Shown here one piece after another: positions 9,058 to 17,221 of a DNA stretch of 64,000 bases. The translations under genes were made by a program, and so were the position numbers. Origin of the DNA: Hyphomicrobium_A sp963782555 (lineage in GTDB: Bacteria > Pseudomonadota > Alphaproteobacteria > Rhizobiales > Hyphomicrobiaceae); NCBI GenBank assembly GCA_963782555.1, contig CAWAKB010000004.1:186001-250000 (forward strand), written 5' to 3'. The notes below the pieces were generated by a model. The model did no database searches. It saw only the letters and a program-made list of their open reading frames with translations, and was not told the origin of the DNA. Position 1 is the stretch's first letter. Every line of letters starts with the position of its first letter.

Positions 9058-10032
9058 TCAAGGCCGCAGCACGACCGAGCCGGTGGTCTTGCGCGCTTCG
9101 AGATCGCGATGCGCCCGGGCGGCGTCGCGCAAGGGGTAGGTGTGGTTCACCACAATCCTGACGGCCCCTTTGGTAACCATGTCGAACAGCTCGGCCGCGT
9201 TGGCGAGGAGGTCCTCGCGCCGCGCGACATAGACCATCAGCGTGGGACGCGTGGCAAAGAGCGAGCCCTTGGTCGACAGGATCGCAATGTCGAACGGCGG
9301 AACGGGCCCCGAGGCATTGCCGAAGCTGACCCACAGACCCTTCGGCCTCAGGCAATCGAGCGAGGAGGGGAAGGTATCCTTGCCGACCCCGTCGTAGACG
9401 ACGTCGCAGCCTCGGCCACCCGTGATCTCCTTGACGCGAGCGACATAGTCCTCGGTGCGGTAGTTGATGACGTGCGTGCAGCCGTTTGCTAGCGCGAGCC
9501 GCGCCTTCTCCTCGCTGCCGACCGTGCCGATGATCGTCGCACCGATCGCCTTCGCCCACTGGCAGGCGATGAGCCCGACGCCGCCGGCCGCCGCATGGAA
9601 AAGAAGCACAGTGTCAGCGGTGCACGGATAGGTTTCGCGCAACAGGTAGCGCACCGTCATCCCTTGCAGCATCATGGCGGCAGCGGTCGTATCGTCGATG
9701 GCGTCGGGCAGCTTGACCAGCCGGTCGGCCGCGATCAGGCGTTGATCGGCAAAGCCCCCCAGCACGCCGGCATAGGCGACCCGGTCGCCGACCTTGAGAT
9801 CGTGCACGCCGGGACCGACAGCCTCAACCACTCCTGCCCCCTCCATCCCGATCACAGCCGGCAAACTCGCCAGCTTGTAGAGGCCGCTGCGGTGATAGGT
9901 ATCGATGTAGTTCAGTCCGACAGCACTTTGGCGTAGGCACACCTCGCCGGGCCCCGGATCTCCGACAGCGACCTCTTCCCACTGCAGCACCTCGGGTCCG
10001 CCACAGGCATGAATTCGGATCGCGTGCGCCAT
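9058..10032 (-). CDS. qor: NADPH:quinone oxidoreductase
   Basis: A 324-residue zeta-crystallin-type member of the medium-chain dehydrogenase/reductase family. It lacks structural and catalytic zinc ligands, which fits the QOR subfamily that reduces quinones with NADPH. GroES-like fold in residues 1-120 (NYIDTYHRSGLY is the family hallmark), then a Rossmann fold with AAAGGVG as the nucleotide loop. The start was moved to the ATG at 10032 because AAGGAA lies 6 bases upstream and the family begins there; the open extension to 10221 is low-complexity. Monocistronic. Confidence 0.93.
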   Translation of the reverse strand: MAHAIRIHACGGPEVLQWEEVAVGDPGPGEVCLRQSAVGLNYIDTYHRSGLYKLASLPAVIGMEGAGVVEAVGPGVHDLKVGDRVAYAGVLGGFADQRLIAADRLVKLPDAIDDTTAAAMMLQGMTVRYLLRETYPCTADTVLLFHAAAGGVGLIACQWAKAIGATIIGTVGSEEKARLALANGCTHVINYRTEDYVARVKEITGGRGCDVVYDGVGKDTFPSSLDCLRPKGLWVSFGNASGPVPPFDIAILSTKGSLFATRPTLMVYVARREDLLANAAELFDMVTKGAVRIVVNHTYPLRDAARAHRDLEARKTTGSVVLRP

Positions 10033-10136
10033 GGTGGTTCCTTTCCTCAAGCCCTTTCCGGGCGCCTTCGGTTTCGCCTTGACGGCGCCTTTCTGGCCTT
10101 CTACGGGCTCTAACCGCGCACCGACAAGGGAGCGAC

Positions 10137-10577
10137 ATGGTTTTCGACCGATGCCAGAGCGTGCCGCCGCTCCTGCTGATTGCCGTGCTCTTGGGCTGTG
10201 GCGGCCCCAATGTCGGCACATCGAGCGCAGGCCTGACCTGCGTCGACGATACCGCCGACTGCGTCGAGCGGCGCCAGCAGACGCTCAGCTATCTCGTCGA
10301 CGCCAACGATCGCAGCTGGATTAGGGCACATCCGCCCGCCGAGGCCTACGCTTCCGGCGTGCGCCTGTTCGCGCTCCAGCGCAAGAAGAAGGAGCTCACC
10401 TGCGAGGAGCTGGCATATGGGCGCAACGAGGCCGACAAGGCGCCGGGCATCCTGCGTGGGCCCGAGGGCGCCAACCTGACACCGGCGCAGGTGTCGCGCG
10501 GCGTCATTCTCGCCAGCGAGGTTTCGCGCGAGCTTGCAGCGGAGATGAAGCGGCGGTGCAAGAACAAAAACACCTGA
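10137..10577 (+). CDS. Putative lipoprotein of unknown function
   Basis: A 146-residue protein with a lipoprotein signal: basic start, hydrophobic LLLIAVLL, and lipobox L-L-G-C with Cys21 as the acylation site. A ribosome site AAGGGAGC precedes the ATG. The mature part is helical and charged, with CVDDTADCVERR near its start and two more cysteines, giving possible disulfides. I do not recognise the family. It is divergent from the quinone oxidoreductase and 151 bases before the DedA gene. Confidence 0.75.
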   Translation: MVFDRCQSVPPLLLIAVLLGCGGPNVGTSSAGLTCVDDTADCVERRQQTLSYLVDANDRSWIRAHPPAEAYASGVRLFALQRKKKELTCEELAYGRNEADKAPGILRGPEGANLTPAQVSRGVILASEVSRELAAEMKRRCKNKNT

Positions 10578-10728
10578 CCCGGCGCCGTCACCGGCTACCC
10601 AATTACGTTGGCCTCCAAGGAACGGCGAGACCGAGCCGGCGTTTCTCCCGTTGCGCCGACCGGCCGAGCCCCCACATGTCGGCGCGGCGACCGAACCTGT
10701 CGCTTGCCAGAATGGGCCTCCGATAGCC

Positions 10729-11745
10729 ATGCTTCAGGACTACATCGATGCCGTGGTCACGTTCGTGCGCACCAACGAGGCGTGGGCAGCGCCGATCGCG
10801 TTCCTCGTCGCCTTCGCGGAGTCCTTCTGCTTCCTGTCGCTGGTGTGGCCGGGCACGGCGATCCTGGTCGGGATCTCGGCACTCCTTGCCGCAAGCGGCG
10901 TCGGGACAGAAGTGCTCGCGCCCATTATCCTGGCGGCCAGCCTCGGCGGCGCGCTCGGCTACGCCGTCTCCTACTGGATCGGCCTCTACTTCAAGGACAG
11001 CATTCACAAGATCTGGCCGTTCAGCCGCCGCCCCGATCTCATTCCTTCGGGGCAGCACTTCTTCGAGAAGCACGGCGCCTTCGGCGTGTTCTTGGGCCAC
11101 TTCTTCGGTCCCGTACGGGCGGTGATCCCGGTGGTTGCCGGCATGTTCAACATGCCTCAGCTCCCCTTTCAGATCGCCAACGTCTTGAGCGCATTCACGT
11201 GGGCGCTCGGCGTCATCGCGCCGGCCTTTCTGTTGGTGGCGTTCAACGCGCTCGTTTTCAATTTCATGAGCGAGCACGAACTGCTGCTGGCCGCGCTTCT
11301 ATTCGCGCTCGCCTTCGCCAACGCCGTTCCCTCAACCTTGGTGTTCTGGCCGGCACTGGTCCTCTTCCTCATCGTCGGCGTGCTCGATCTCGTTGCCGGA
11401 AATGCCTTCTCGATCGCGTGGCTAGCAGGCGCGGCCGGCGCGTTCCTCGGCGATCTTCTCTTTTTCTATTTCGGCAAGAGCCACCGCGAGCGGCTGGTCG
11501 ATGCCTGGTTCATCAACGGCGATACCACCCAGATGGGACGCGCCACGGCCTCGGTCATAGCCTCTGGCCCCTCGAGCGTGATTACAAGCAAGGCGCGAGG
11601 CATCGCGCGTGCCTTTGTGCCCATGGCGGCCGGCACGCAGTCGATGTCTTATGTCCAGTTCGTGCCCGCGAGCGTCGTCGCCGCCGTCTTATGGGCCGGC
11701 GTGCTGCTGGCGCTGCGCTTCGTGCTTGTTCTCTTCGGGTGGTGA
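10729..11745 (+). CDS. DedA-family membrane protein with two DedA-like halves
   Basis: A 338-residue polytopic inner-membrane protein; start at ATG 10729, since the open extension to 10651 is hydrophilic and lacks family features. Residues about 25-160 form a complete DedA domain: E31, a GGALGYAVSYWIG helix and FFGPVRAVIPVVAGMF (125-140), the membrane re-entrant signature. Residues about 195-330 repeat the same plan in weaker form: GAAGAFLGDLLFFYFGK (234-250) and ARAFVPMAAGTQSM (293-306). DedA proteins act in lipid carrier recycling (undecaprenyl phosphate, phosphatidylethanolamine flipping) and membrane potential. Normal DedA proteins are about 200 residues, so this looks like an internal duplication with one half degenerate. 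Confidence 0.85.
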   Translation: MLQDYIDAVVTFVRTNEAWAAPIAFLVAFAESFCFLSLVWPGTAILVGISALLAASGVGTEVLAPIILAASLGGALGYAVSYWIGLYFKDSIHKIWPFSRRPDLIPSGQHFFEKHGAFGVFLGHFFGPVRAVIPVVAGMFNMPQLPFQIANVLSAFTWALGVIAPAFLLVAFNALVFNFMSEHELLLAALLFALAFANAVPSTLVFWPALVLFLIVGVLDLVAGNAFSIAWLAGAAGAFLGDLLFFYFGKSHRERLVDAWFINGDTTQMGRATASVIASGPSSVITSKARGIARAFVPMAAGTQSMSYVQFVPASVVAAVLWAGVLLALRFVLVLFGW

Positions 11746-11766
11746 TGAGCGCCGCGCGGATGCGGC

Positions 11767-12423
11767 CTAAGGCTTCACCAAAACCGCGCGCTGCGCGTAG
11801 TCGCGAAACATGCGCTCGAATGTAAGGCGCGCGCCGGTCTCTGCGGCCAGCGTCTCCAGCTCGGCCTCCAGCTCGGCGCGCGGCTCCACCGAGAAATTGG
11901 CGAGCCACGCGCGCAGACCCGCCCTGAACCAGCGCGGCAAGTCTGCCTGGTCGCCGAAGTCGACGACGTGCAGCCGCCCGCCGGCCGCCACAGCCGCATA
12001 AGCTTGGCGCAGTGCCGCGCGCCAGGGCGGGATCATGGACAGCGAATAGGAGATGAACACGCGGTCGAAGGCCGGCACGCCACACAGCCGTGCGCCCGAG
12101 AAGTCGGTGGCGTCACCCGTCGCAACGAGCACACGATGCGCAAGCTTATGGCGGACGATGTTCGCTCGCGCGGTGTCGAGCATCGCACTCGAGATGTCGA
12201 AGCCGTAGAAGGTCGCGTCGGGATAGTGGCGCGCGGCCTTGATCAGGTTGCGTCCGGTCCCGCACGCGATCTCGAGCACGGTCCCCCCCGGCGGAGGGCC
12301 GAGCTCCTCGATCAGGCGATCGCGTCCCAACAGATAGTACTTGCGCGAGGCATCATAGATGTACCGCTGGTAGCGGTAGATGGCATCCATATGCGCCGCG
12401 GCGGAGACGCCGGTGTGAGCCAA
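11767..12423 (-). CDS. btaB: Diacylglycerylhomoserine N-methyltransferase (betaine lipid synthesis)
   Basis: A 218-residue class I SAM methyltransferase that should add three methyl groups to diacylglyceryl-homoserine to give the betaine lipid DGTS. The SAM motif is VLEIACGTGRN; the N-terminal HMDAIYRYQRYIYDASRKYYLLGR is typical of BtaB. The gene follows btaA with a 13-base gap, the usual operon order. The start is the TTG at 12423, which has GAGAGG 9 bases upstream; the next in-frame ATG (12390) has no ribosome site. Membrane-replacement lipid under phosphate limitation is the known role of the pathway. Confidence 0.9.
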   Translation of the reverse strand: MAHTGVSAAAHMDAIYRYQRYIYDASRKYYLLGRDRLIEELGPPPGGTVLEIACGTGRNLIKAARHYPDATFYGFDISSAMLDTARANIVRHKLAHRVLVATGDATDFSGARLCGVPAFDRVFISYSLSMIPPWRAALRQAYAAVAAGGRLHVVDFGDQADLPRWFRAGLRAWLANFSVEPRAELEAELETLAAETGARLTFERMFRDYAQRAVLVKP

Positions 12424-12436
12424 GGCGCTTATCCTC

Positions 12437-13699
12437 TCAAGCGTTCAGCACGTAGCGGTGGAAGCCGCCATAGATCGAGGAGCGATCCTTGGCCGTCCAC
12501 GCCCGGCAGGCCTCACGGTCGTAGCTGAACCGCGCCAGAATCGCGTCGGCCACACGCCCGGGCAGGATGGTCTCCTCGCCCGCGGTGCGGAAGATCACAC
12601 GCGCGCCGGGCCGTGCGGTGCGCACGATCTCGGTCCACAGTGCGTTGAGCTGCTGATCCGTCATCCAATCCTGTGCGTCGAGCAGCACGTAGGCGTCGAG
12701 CGAGGCCGCCGGCAGCGAGCCCAATTGCTCGGTCAGCGAGGCGTGCACAACGGCGACGTCGCCGGCGCGCGCGCGCAAGGTCTCAAAGTTCTCGCGCTGC
12801 AGGTAGGGCGGCAGCGGGCCGCTATCCCCGCTCGCGTAGCGCCGCCCAAAGGCCTGCCAAGCAAAGTAGTTGTCTGAGAGATCAAAGTCGCAGGCGAGCC
12901 GCTCGAGCCGCGCATGCAGCACGTCCGCCATGCTGGCCTCGCCGCCCTTGAGGGCTGCAAACTGCGACGGCGGAATGCCAAGACCGAAAAGGGCCGACGG
13001 CCGATTGAGCAACCAGCGGATGTGCCGCTTCCGGAACAGCGGTGCGAGCTCGCGCTCGAAGATCCGGCGTTGCTCATTGCGGCACTTGGCGGAGAGAAGC
13101 CGGCGCGGATTGGCGCCGTGCATGCGCGCGAGCAAATGACCGGCGCCGATGAAGCCGCCGAGAAGGCCGTGGCGGTAGACGTTGGAGCCGAAGTAGCCGA
13201 TGCGGCGCCGCCCCAGGCGATCGCGCGACTCCCAGTACTTGCGCGTCGCGGCGTCGAGGTGCGGGCCCAGGTAGGTGAAATAGGCGTCGATGTTGGGGCG
13301 TCCGTCGGCTTCGGCAAAGAAGCGGCAGAAGGCGGGGTAGTCCGGCAGGTGCGAGAGCGCGGCGACCTTCAGCTTGTTGAGCGCCACGTGCGCGGGATTG
13401 AGGTCGACGGCCGTAATACGGACCGGAGCCGTTGCGAGGTAGCTCAGCACGTTGCAGCCGCCGGATGCGATGGCGATGAGACGCTCGCCGTCACCGAGGC
13501 GCAGCGCCTCAAGGTCGACGACGGGGTCTTCCCAGATCTGGGGGTAGACGAGCCCGCTGAAGGCGAGCGTGAACAGCCGCTCCTGAATGCCCTGCCGAGT
13601 GACCGGCTTGTGGCGGTGCACCGCCTGGCGCAGGCGTTTGTTGCGCGCGCGGCGGAGAGAGCCCTCCTCCGCGACGATGCCGTCCTGGGTTGCGGGCAT
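12437..13699 (-). CDS. btaA: SAM:diacylglycerol 3-amino-3-carboxypropyltransferase (betaine lipid synthesis)
   Basis: A 420-residue protein of the BtaA family, which transfers the aminocarboxypropyl group of SAM to diacylglycerol, giving diacylglyceryl-homoserine, the first step to DGTS. It contains the family features FTLAFSGLVYPQIWEDP near residue 45, SGGCNVLSYL as the SAM loop, AVDLNP, and a C-terminal DAQDWM and RTAGEE. A strong GGGGAGGA site precedes the ATG. It forms an operon with btaB. No PhoB box was identified by eye in the 190-base upstream region, although phosphate control is common for these genes. Confidence 0.93.
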   Translation of the reverse strand: MPATQDGIVAEEGSLRRARNKRLRQAVHRHKPVTRQGIQERLFTLAFSGLVYPQIWEDPVVDLEALRLGDGERLIAIASGGCNVLSYLATAPVRITAVDLNPAHVALNKLKVAALSHLPDYPAFCRFFAEADGRPNIDAYFTYLGPHLDAATRKYWESRDRLGRRRIGYFGSNVYRHGLLGGFIGAGHLLARMHGANPRRLLSAKCRNEQRRIFERELAPLFRKRHIRWLLNRPSALFGLGIPPSQFAALKGGEASMADVLHARLERLACDFDLSDNYFAWQAFGRRYASGDSGPLPPYLQRENFETLRARAGDVAVVHASLTEQLGSLPAASLDAYVLLDAQDWMTDQQLNALWTEIVRTARPGARVIFRTAGEETILPGRVADAILARFSYDREACRAWTAKDRSSIYGGFHRYVLNA

Positions 13700-13902
13700 T
13701 CCTCCCCCGTTCTCAGTTGTTGAGCTTGAGCCCCCGGCGGGTCCAACGGGCTCGGCTAATCAACTCTTGTTACGGATTTATGTCACAGGTTCTGGTGTGC
13801 CCGTATACGCTTGCCTTGCGGGCGCGGATCACCTAGAGGAGCGCGATCGGGCGACGAGCGCCCCATCCCGCGGCTTTCAAAGCCCAATCTATGGTAAATG
13901 GC

Positions 13903-14067
13903 ATGAGCAGACGCAGCCTCCGCAACATCGAGACCCAGAAGAAGAAGCGCCGCCGGGCCATTCCGCGGGCGAAAGTGACGCGCATCCAGGGCAATACCGC
14001 CGGCGTGCGCAAGCGCCTCAAGAAGCAGGCCGGCATCGCCCGCGCCACCAAGGCCGCCAAGGGCTGA
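13903..14067 (+). CDS. Very basic 54-residue protein
   Basis: A short open frame: ATG at 13903 (an in-frame ATG at 13891 would add four residues) to TGA at 14065-14067. About 40 percent of residues are Lys or Arg, with runs KKKRRR and KRLKKQ, and the end is RATKAAKG. Third positions are strongly G/C as in neighbouring genes. It is not ribosomal protein S21 and I do not recognise a family; an RNA- or DNA-binding role is likely from composition only. There is no clear ribosome site, so the start is uncertain. Confidence 0.55.
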   Translation: MSRRSLRNIETQKKKRRRAIPRAKVTRIQGNTAGVRKRLKKQAGIARATKAAKG

Positions 14068-14175
14068 TCTCAAGCCTGCGCGCCAGCTCTCTCCCGCCTC
14101 GGATCCATTGAGGCTTCCGGGTCATTGCCAAGCTACCTTGCGTTGAGCAGGCGGTGGCAGCTTGGAGAGAGCCCT

Positions 14176-14391
14176 TTGGTCAACGTCTACCTATTGATCG
14201 AGCTTTTGCGCGCAGCCAATGCCGGCGAGGCCGTCGACGCGCTCAAAGAACTCCACATCGCCAGCTGCAAACTCGCCAACGTGGTAGCGCTCTCGGACGA
14301 CAAGCTGGTCGCCCAGCTCGATTGCGCGAGCTACGCCGACGCAACCACCGCTATTCTCGCGAAGATCGCGCCGGTCGTTCATCGGCATTGA
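14176..14391 (+). CDS. Small protein resembling a stand-alone Lrp/AsnC effector (RAM) domain
   Basis: A TTG at 14176 preceded by GGAGAG (spacing 6) gives a 71-residue product starting VNVYLLIEL. The alternating pattern (VNVYLLIE, then A.EAVDALKEL, then a turn and LVAQLDC, then D.TTAILAKI) matches the alpha-beta sandwich of the Lrp/AsnC ligand-binding domain without the DNA-binding part. The longer frame from 14125 has no ribosome site. The family assignment is tentative. It converges on the cold-shock gene, with a strong hairpin between them. Confidence 0.5.
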   Translation: MVNVYLLIELLRAANAGEAVDALKELHIASCKLANVVALSDDKLVAQLDCASYADATTAILAKIAPVVHRH

Positions 14392-14410
14392 CGCAGGTAC
14401 TGAATGCAAT

Positions 14411-14437
14411 GATGCCGCCGGGTGACCCGGCGGCATC
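14411..14437. terminator. Strong hairpin between convergent genes
   Basis: A perfect 12-bp stem (GATGCCGCCGGG / CCCGGCGGCATC) with a TGA loop, placed 20 bases after the plus-strand stop and 28 bases after the minus-strand cold-shock stop. It lacks long T-runs but is ideally positioned to act in both directions. Confidence 0.6.
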
Positions 14438-14464
14438 GTCATCTCGAATCTTAAACGACGGGGG

Positions 14465-14680
14465 TTAGGCCATCTCGACCTGGGCGGCCTGCTTGCCGCG
14501 GCCCTTGCGATCGTCCTCGAGCACGAAGGTGATCTTGTCACCCTCGTTGAGACCATGAATTCCTGCCCGCTCCAGTGCGCTCGCGTGAATGAACACGTCC
14601 TTGGAGCCATCCTCCGGCTGCACGAAGCCAAAGCCTTTGGAGAAGTTGAAGAATTTCACAGTGCCAGTGATACGTTCCAT
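14465..14680 (-). CDS. Cold-shock protein (CSD domain)
   Basis: A 71-residue single-domain cold-shock protein. RNP1 (KGFGFVQP) and RNP2 (DVFIHASAL) are intact, so it should bind single-stranded RNA/DNA and melt RNA structure. The start was set at the ATG at 14680 (MERITGTVKFFN), where the family begins; 12 upstream codons are open but not conserved. The 210-base upstream gap gives room for the long 5' leader often seen in cold-shock genes, but I could not define a structure. Confidence 0.95.
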   Translation of the reverse strand: MERITGTVKFFNFSKGFGFVQPEDGSKDVFIHASALERAGIHGLNEGDKITFVLEDDRKGRGKQAAQVEMA

Positions 14681-14892
14681 AGAGTCTATTTCCAAACGGC
14701 GCGATCTTGAAGCCAATCACCGGAGGGCACGCCACCATCCGGGTTCTCAAGTCATTTTGGGTAGGGGCAAACGGCCGGTGGCGCGCTGTCTAATCCAAAA
14801 ATTGAGGGCGCGGTCCACCTCGGATCGCACCGGCGCAGCGTATATGGCCCGCCTCGGAGGCAAAAGCAAGGCACCCGCCAGAGCAACACGCT

Positions 14893-15630
14893 TCAAGGGC
14901 GATAGCTGAACAGGCGAAAGAGATCGTCGGGCGACCGGTAGAGCTCGGCGATCCTGGTAAATCCGGCCTCGCCCCCGAGCGCGACCCATTGTGCGACCGT
15001 CTCGGGAAGGTCGCAGCCGCGCACATGCGTCATCGCATCCTTGAACTCATCCGCGCTCAAGGCAGTCCAGTCCTTGCGCCCGATCGCCTCGAAGCGGTCG
15101 AGATAGGCCGGGCGCTCTTCACCGGCATCGCGCGTGGGCTCGTAGATCAAGAACGCACCGTCCGCTTGCATGCTCTCGCGGATCTCGCGCATCAGCGTGC
15201 GCTTGTCGGGCGTTTCGAGATGATGCAGTGACAGGCTGATCCAGACAATGTCGGCCGGCTGCGGGCGATCGCGCATGGCTTGGGTAAAGTCTGCCTGCTC
15301 GAGATCAACCGCACACGACAGCGCCTCGAGATTGCTCCTTGCGAGCGCGAGCGCAGGCGCGGCGAGATCGATGCCGCAGTAGCGCACGATCTGCGTGCCC
15401 TTAAGCGCCGTGACAATGCCGCTCGCATCACCGCAGGCGAGGTCGACGAAATCGAAAGGGCGCGCGATGTCGGCCCTCAGGAAGCGATGCAGCTCGACAT
15501 AGGCCTCGGCGTTCGAGAGATAGTCGAATTTCAAGAACTTACGATAAAGCTCCCACTGGTGGCGGAAGAGCTCCACCGCCTTGTCATCGCGCACCGCCGT
15601 CGACGCTTCTTGATGTGGGACATTGACCAT
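14893..15630 (-). CDS. Class I SAM-dependent methyltransferase
   Basis: A 245-residue protein with a Rossmann methyltransferase fold: FVDLACGDASG as the SAM loop, CGIDLA as the acidic ribose-binding strand, and SLSLHHLE as motif post-II. The N-terminal VELFRHQWELYRKFLKFDYL helix is seen in small-molecule methyltransferases of the Methyltransf_12/25 type. The substrate cannot be predicted. The gene follows the Ca2+/H+ antiporter with a 21-base gap and is probably cotranscribed. Confidence 0.8.
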   Translation of the reverse strand: MVNVPHQEASTAVRDDKAVELFRHQWELYRKFLKFDYLSNAEAYVELHRFLRADIARPFDFVDLACGDASGIVTALKGTQIVRYCGIDLAAPALALARSNLEALSCAVDLEQADFTQAMRDRPQPADIVWISLSLHHLETPDKRTLMREIRESMQADGAFLIYEPTRDAGEERPAYLDRFEAIGRKDWTALSADEFKDAMTHVRGCDLPETVAQWVALGGEAGFTRIAELYRSPDDLFRLFSYRP

Positions 15631-15651
15631 GAGCGTCTCTTCAGCGCCTTC

Positions 15652-16794
15652 TCAGGGATTAAAGATCAGCACCACGTAGGTGAGGAACAAGAGCAGGTGC
15701 ACGGCACCGTAGAGAACGTTGGTGCGCGCCCCGCTGAAGGTGAGCATGCTCACCAGAAGCGTTAACATCAAGAGAACGGTGTTGTCGTCGGTCAATCCGA
15801 GCCTGACCTCCTGACCGGTCGCAATCCCGATCAGAAGCACGAACGGCACGGTGAGTGCCACCGTCGAAAGCGCGGACCCCAAGCACAGATTGATCGATCT
15901 CTGCAGCTTGTTGGCAACGGCGGCATCGAGCGCGCTGATGCTTTCCGGCGCCAGGATCAGCGCGGCGATGAGCATGCCGCCCAACCCCGAAGGAACACCG
16001 AGCGTGTGAATGCCCTGCTCCAGCATGACGGCGAGGTACTCCGCCAGCCCGACGACGGGCACCAAGGTGAGAAAGAGCATGAGGCCGTGAAACGCAATGC
16101 TGCGTCTGCGGGCCGACGCATCCCCGGCCGCCTCGTCAGACGCGTGTTCCTCCTCGTCCCCCGGCGCCACGAAGAAGCCGCGGTGGCGCATCGTCTGTAG
16201 CCCCAGGAAGATCGCGTAAAGCAGGATCGTCGCAATGGAGAAGAACATTGCCTGCCAGAAGTTCATCGTTCCGATCTCGGTCGAGACGGTACGGTTCGGC
16301 AGCACGAGGGCAACGGCAGAAAGGGGGATGAGCACCGCGAGATAGGCGCGCGCGCCTTCCAAGTTGTACTCCTGCTGCACGTGGCGGATTCCGCCGGCAA
16401 GCAAGGCCAGCCCGACCATGCCGTTCATCATCAACATGATGACGGCGAACATCGTGTCGCGCGCGAGCGTCGGGTCGGCAACGCCCTGCACCATGACGGC
16501 AACGATGAGCGCCACCTCGATCACGATGACGGAGATGGTGAGGATGAGTGTGCCGAGCGGCTCGCCCAGAAGCTCGGCCAAGTGATCGGCATGACGGACA
16601 ACGCCAAAGATGCAAACGCCGATCGCCCCCAAGAGCCACACGAACTGCAGACCGCGCAGGAGCAAATGCTGGGGCTCGGCGAACCAAGCGTCCCCGTAAC
16701 GAATGAACACCAGGAGCGTCAGAACGCCGAAAACGAGCGGCAGCTCGCTCCGCAATTTCTGCTGCCAGCCGGACGCAGCAACGCTCTTCTGCAT
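15652..16794 (-). CDS. chaA: Ca2+/H+ (Na+/H+) antiporter, ChaA family
   Basis: A 380-residue membrane protein of the CaCA cation/proton exchanger family with about 11 membrane segments. Both alpha repeats are recognisable: one around EPLGTLILTISVIVIEVALI and one around LILAPESISALDAAVANKLQ, each with an acidic residue for cation binding. An acidic loop (DEEEHASDEAAG) separates the halves, as in CAX/ChaA proteins. The ATG at 16794 has a GGAGGATG ribosome site. The first gene of a probable two-gene unit with the downstream methyltransferase. Confidence 0.88.
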   Translation of the reverse strand: MQKSVAASGWQQKLRSELPLVFGVLTLLVFIRYGDAWFAEPQHLLLRGLQFVWLLGAIGVCIFGVVRHADHLAELLGEPLGTLILTISVIVIEVALIVAVMVQGVADPTLARDTMFAVIMLMMNGMVGLALLAGGIRHVQQEYNLEGARAYLAVLIPLSAVALVLPNRTVSTEIGTMNFWQAMFFSIATILLYAIFLGLQTMRHRGFFVAPGDEEEHASDEAAGDASARRRSIAFHGLMLFLTLVPVVGLAEYLAVMLEQGIHTLGVPSGLGGMLIAALILAPESISALDAAVANKLQRSINLCLGSALSTVALTVPFVLLIGIATGQEVRLGLTDDNTVLLMLTLLVSMLTFSGARTNVLYGAVHLLLFLTYVVLIFNP

Positions 16795-16960
16795 GCTTCA
16801 TCCTCCGTTCCCGCGCGGCCGCCGGTGCACGCCGTAACGGCCGCTCAATGCGGCTGCCTTTCGCTTGGCACCGAATCGCTCAAGTCCCGACTATCCGCGC
16901 CATCGTTTCTTAAGGGCGAAACCCTACGACTTTGATGCTTCCCAGTGGAAAGGTGCGGCC

Positions 16961-17200
16961 ATGAAACGATTGAGCGCTTTCCTCATGCTCCTCCCTCTCC
17001 TTGCCGTGCAAGCGGCCGCGGCGCCGCACGGGGCCCCAGCGCGTCAACAGCAGCAGGAACAGCAGCAACAGGAGGAGTTCCCGCCGCCGACGCTGCTCGA
17101 CGACCCTTACGTCCCGCCAGCAGGGGACCCGGATGTCTTTGCTCCCCAGCAAGATGATCAGGGCGAGGCGCCCTCCCCGCTCAACCCGGCAGGCGACTAA
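16961..17200 (+). CDS. Small secreted Gln/Pro-rich protein
   Basis: A 79-residue product from the ATG at 16961 (ribosome site AAAGG). A signal peptide (MKRLSAFLMLLPLLAVQA) is followed by a Gln tract (QQQQEQQQQEE) and a Pro/Asp-rich tail. It has no globular domain and belongs to no family I recognise. The upstream extension to 16865 was rejected because it precedes the signal peptide. Convergent with the GGDEF-EAL gene, 21 bases away. Confidence 0.65.
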   Translation: MKRLSAFLMLLPLLAVQAAAAPHGAPARQQQQEQQQQEEFPPPTLLDDPYVPPAGDPDVFAPQQDDQGEAPSPLNPAGD

Positions 17201-17221
17201 GGGTCTCAGGCCACCTGCCGG

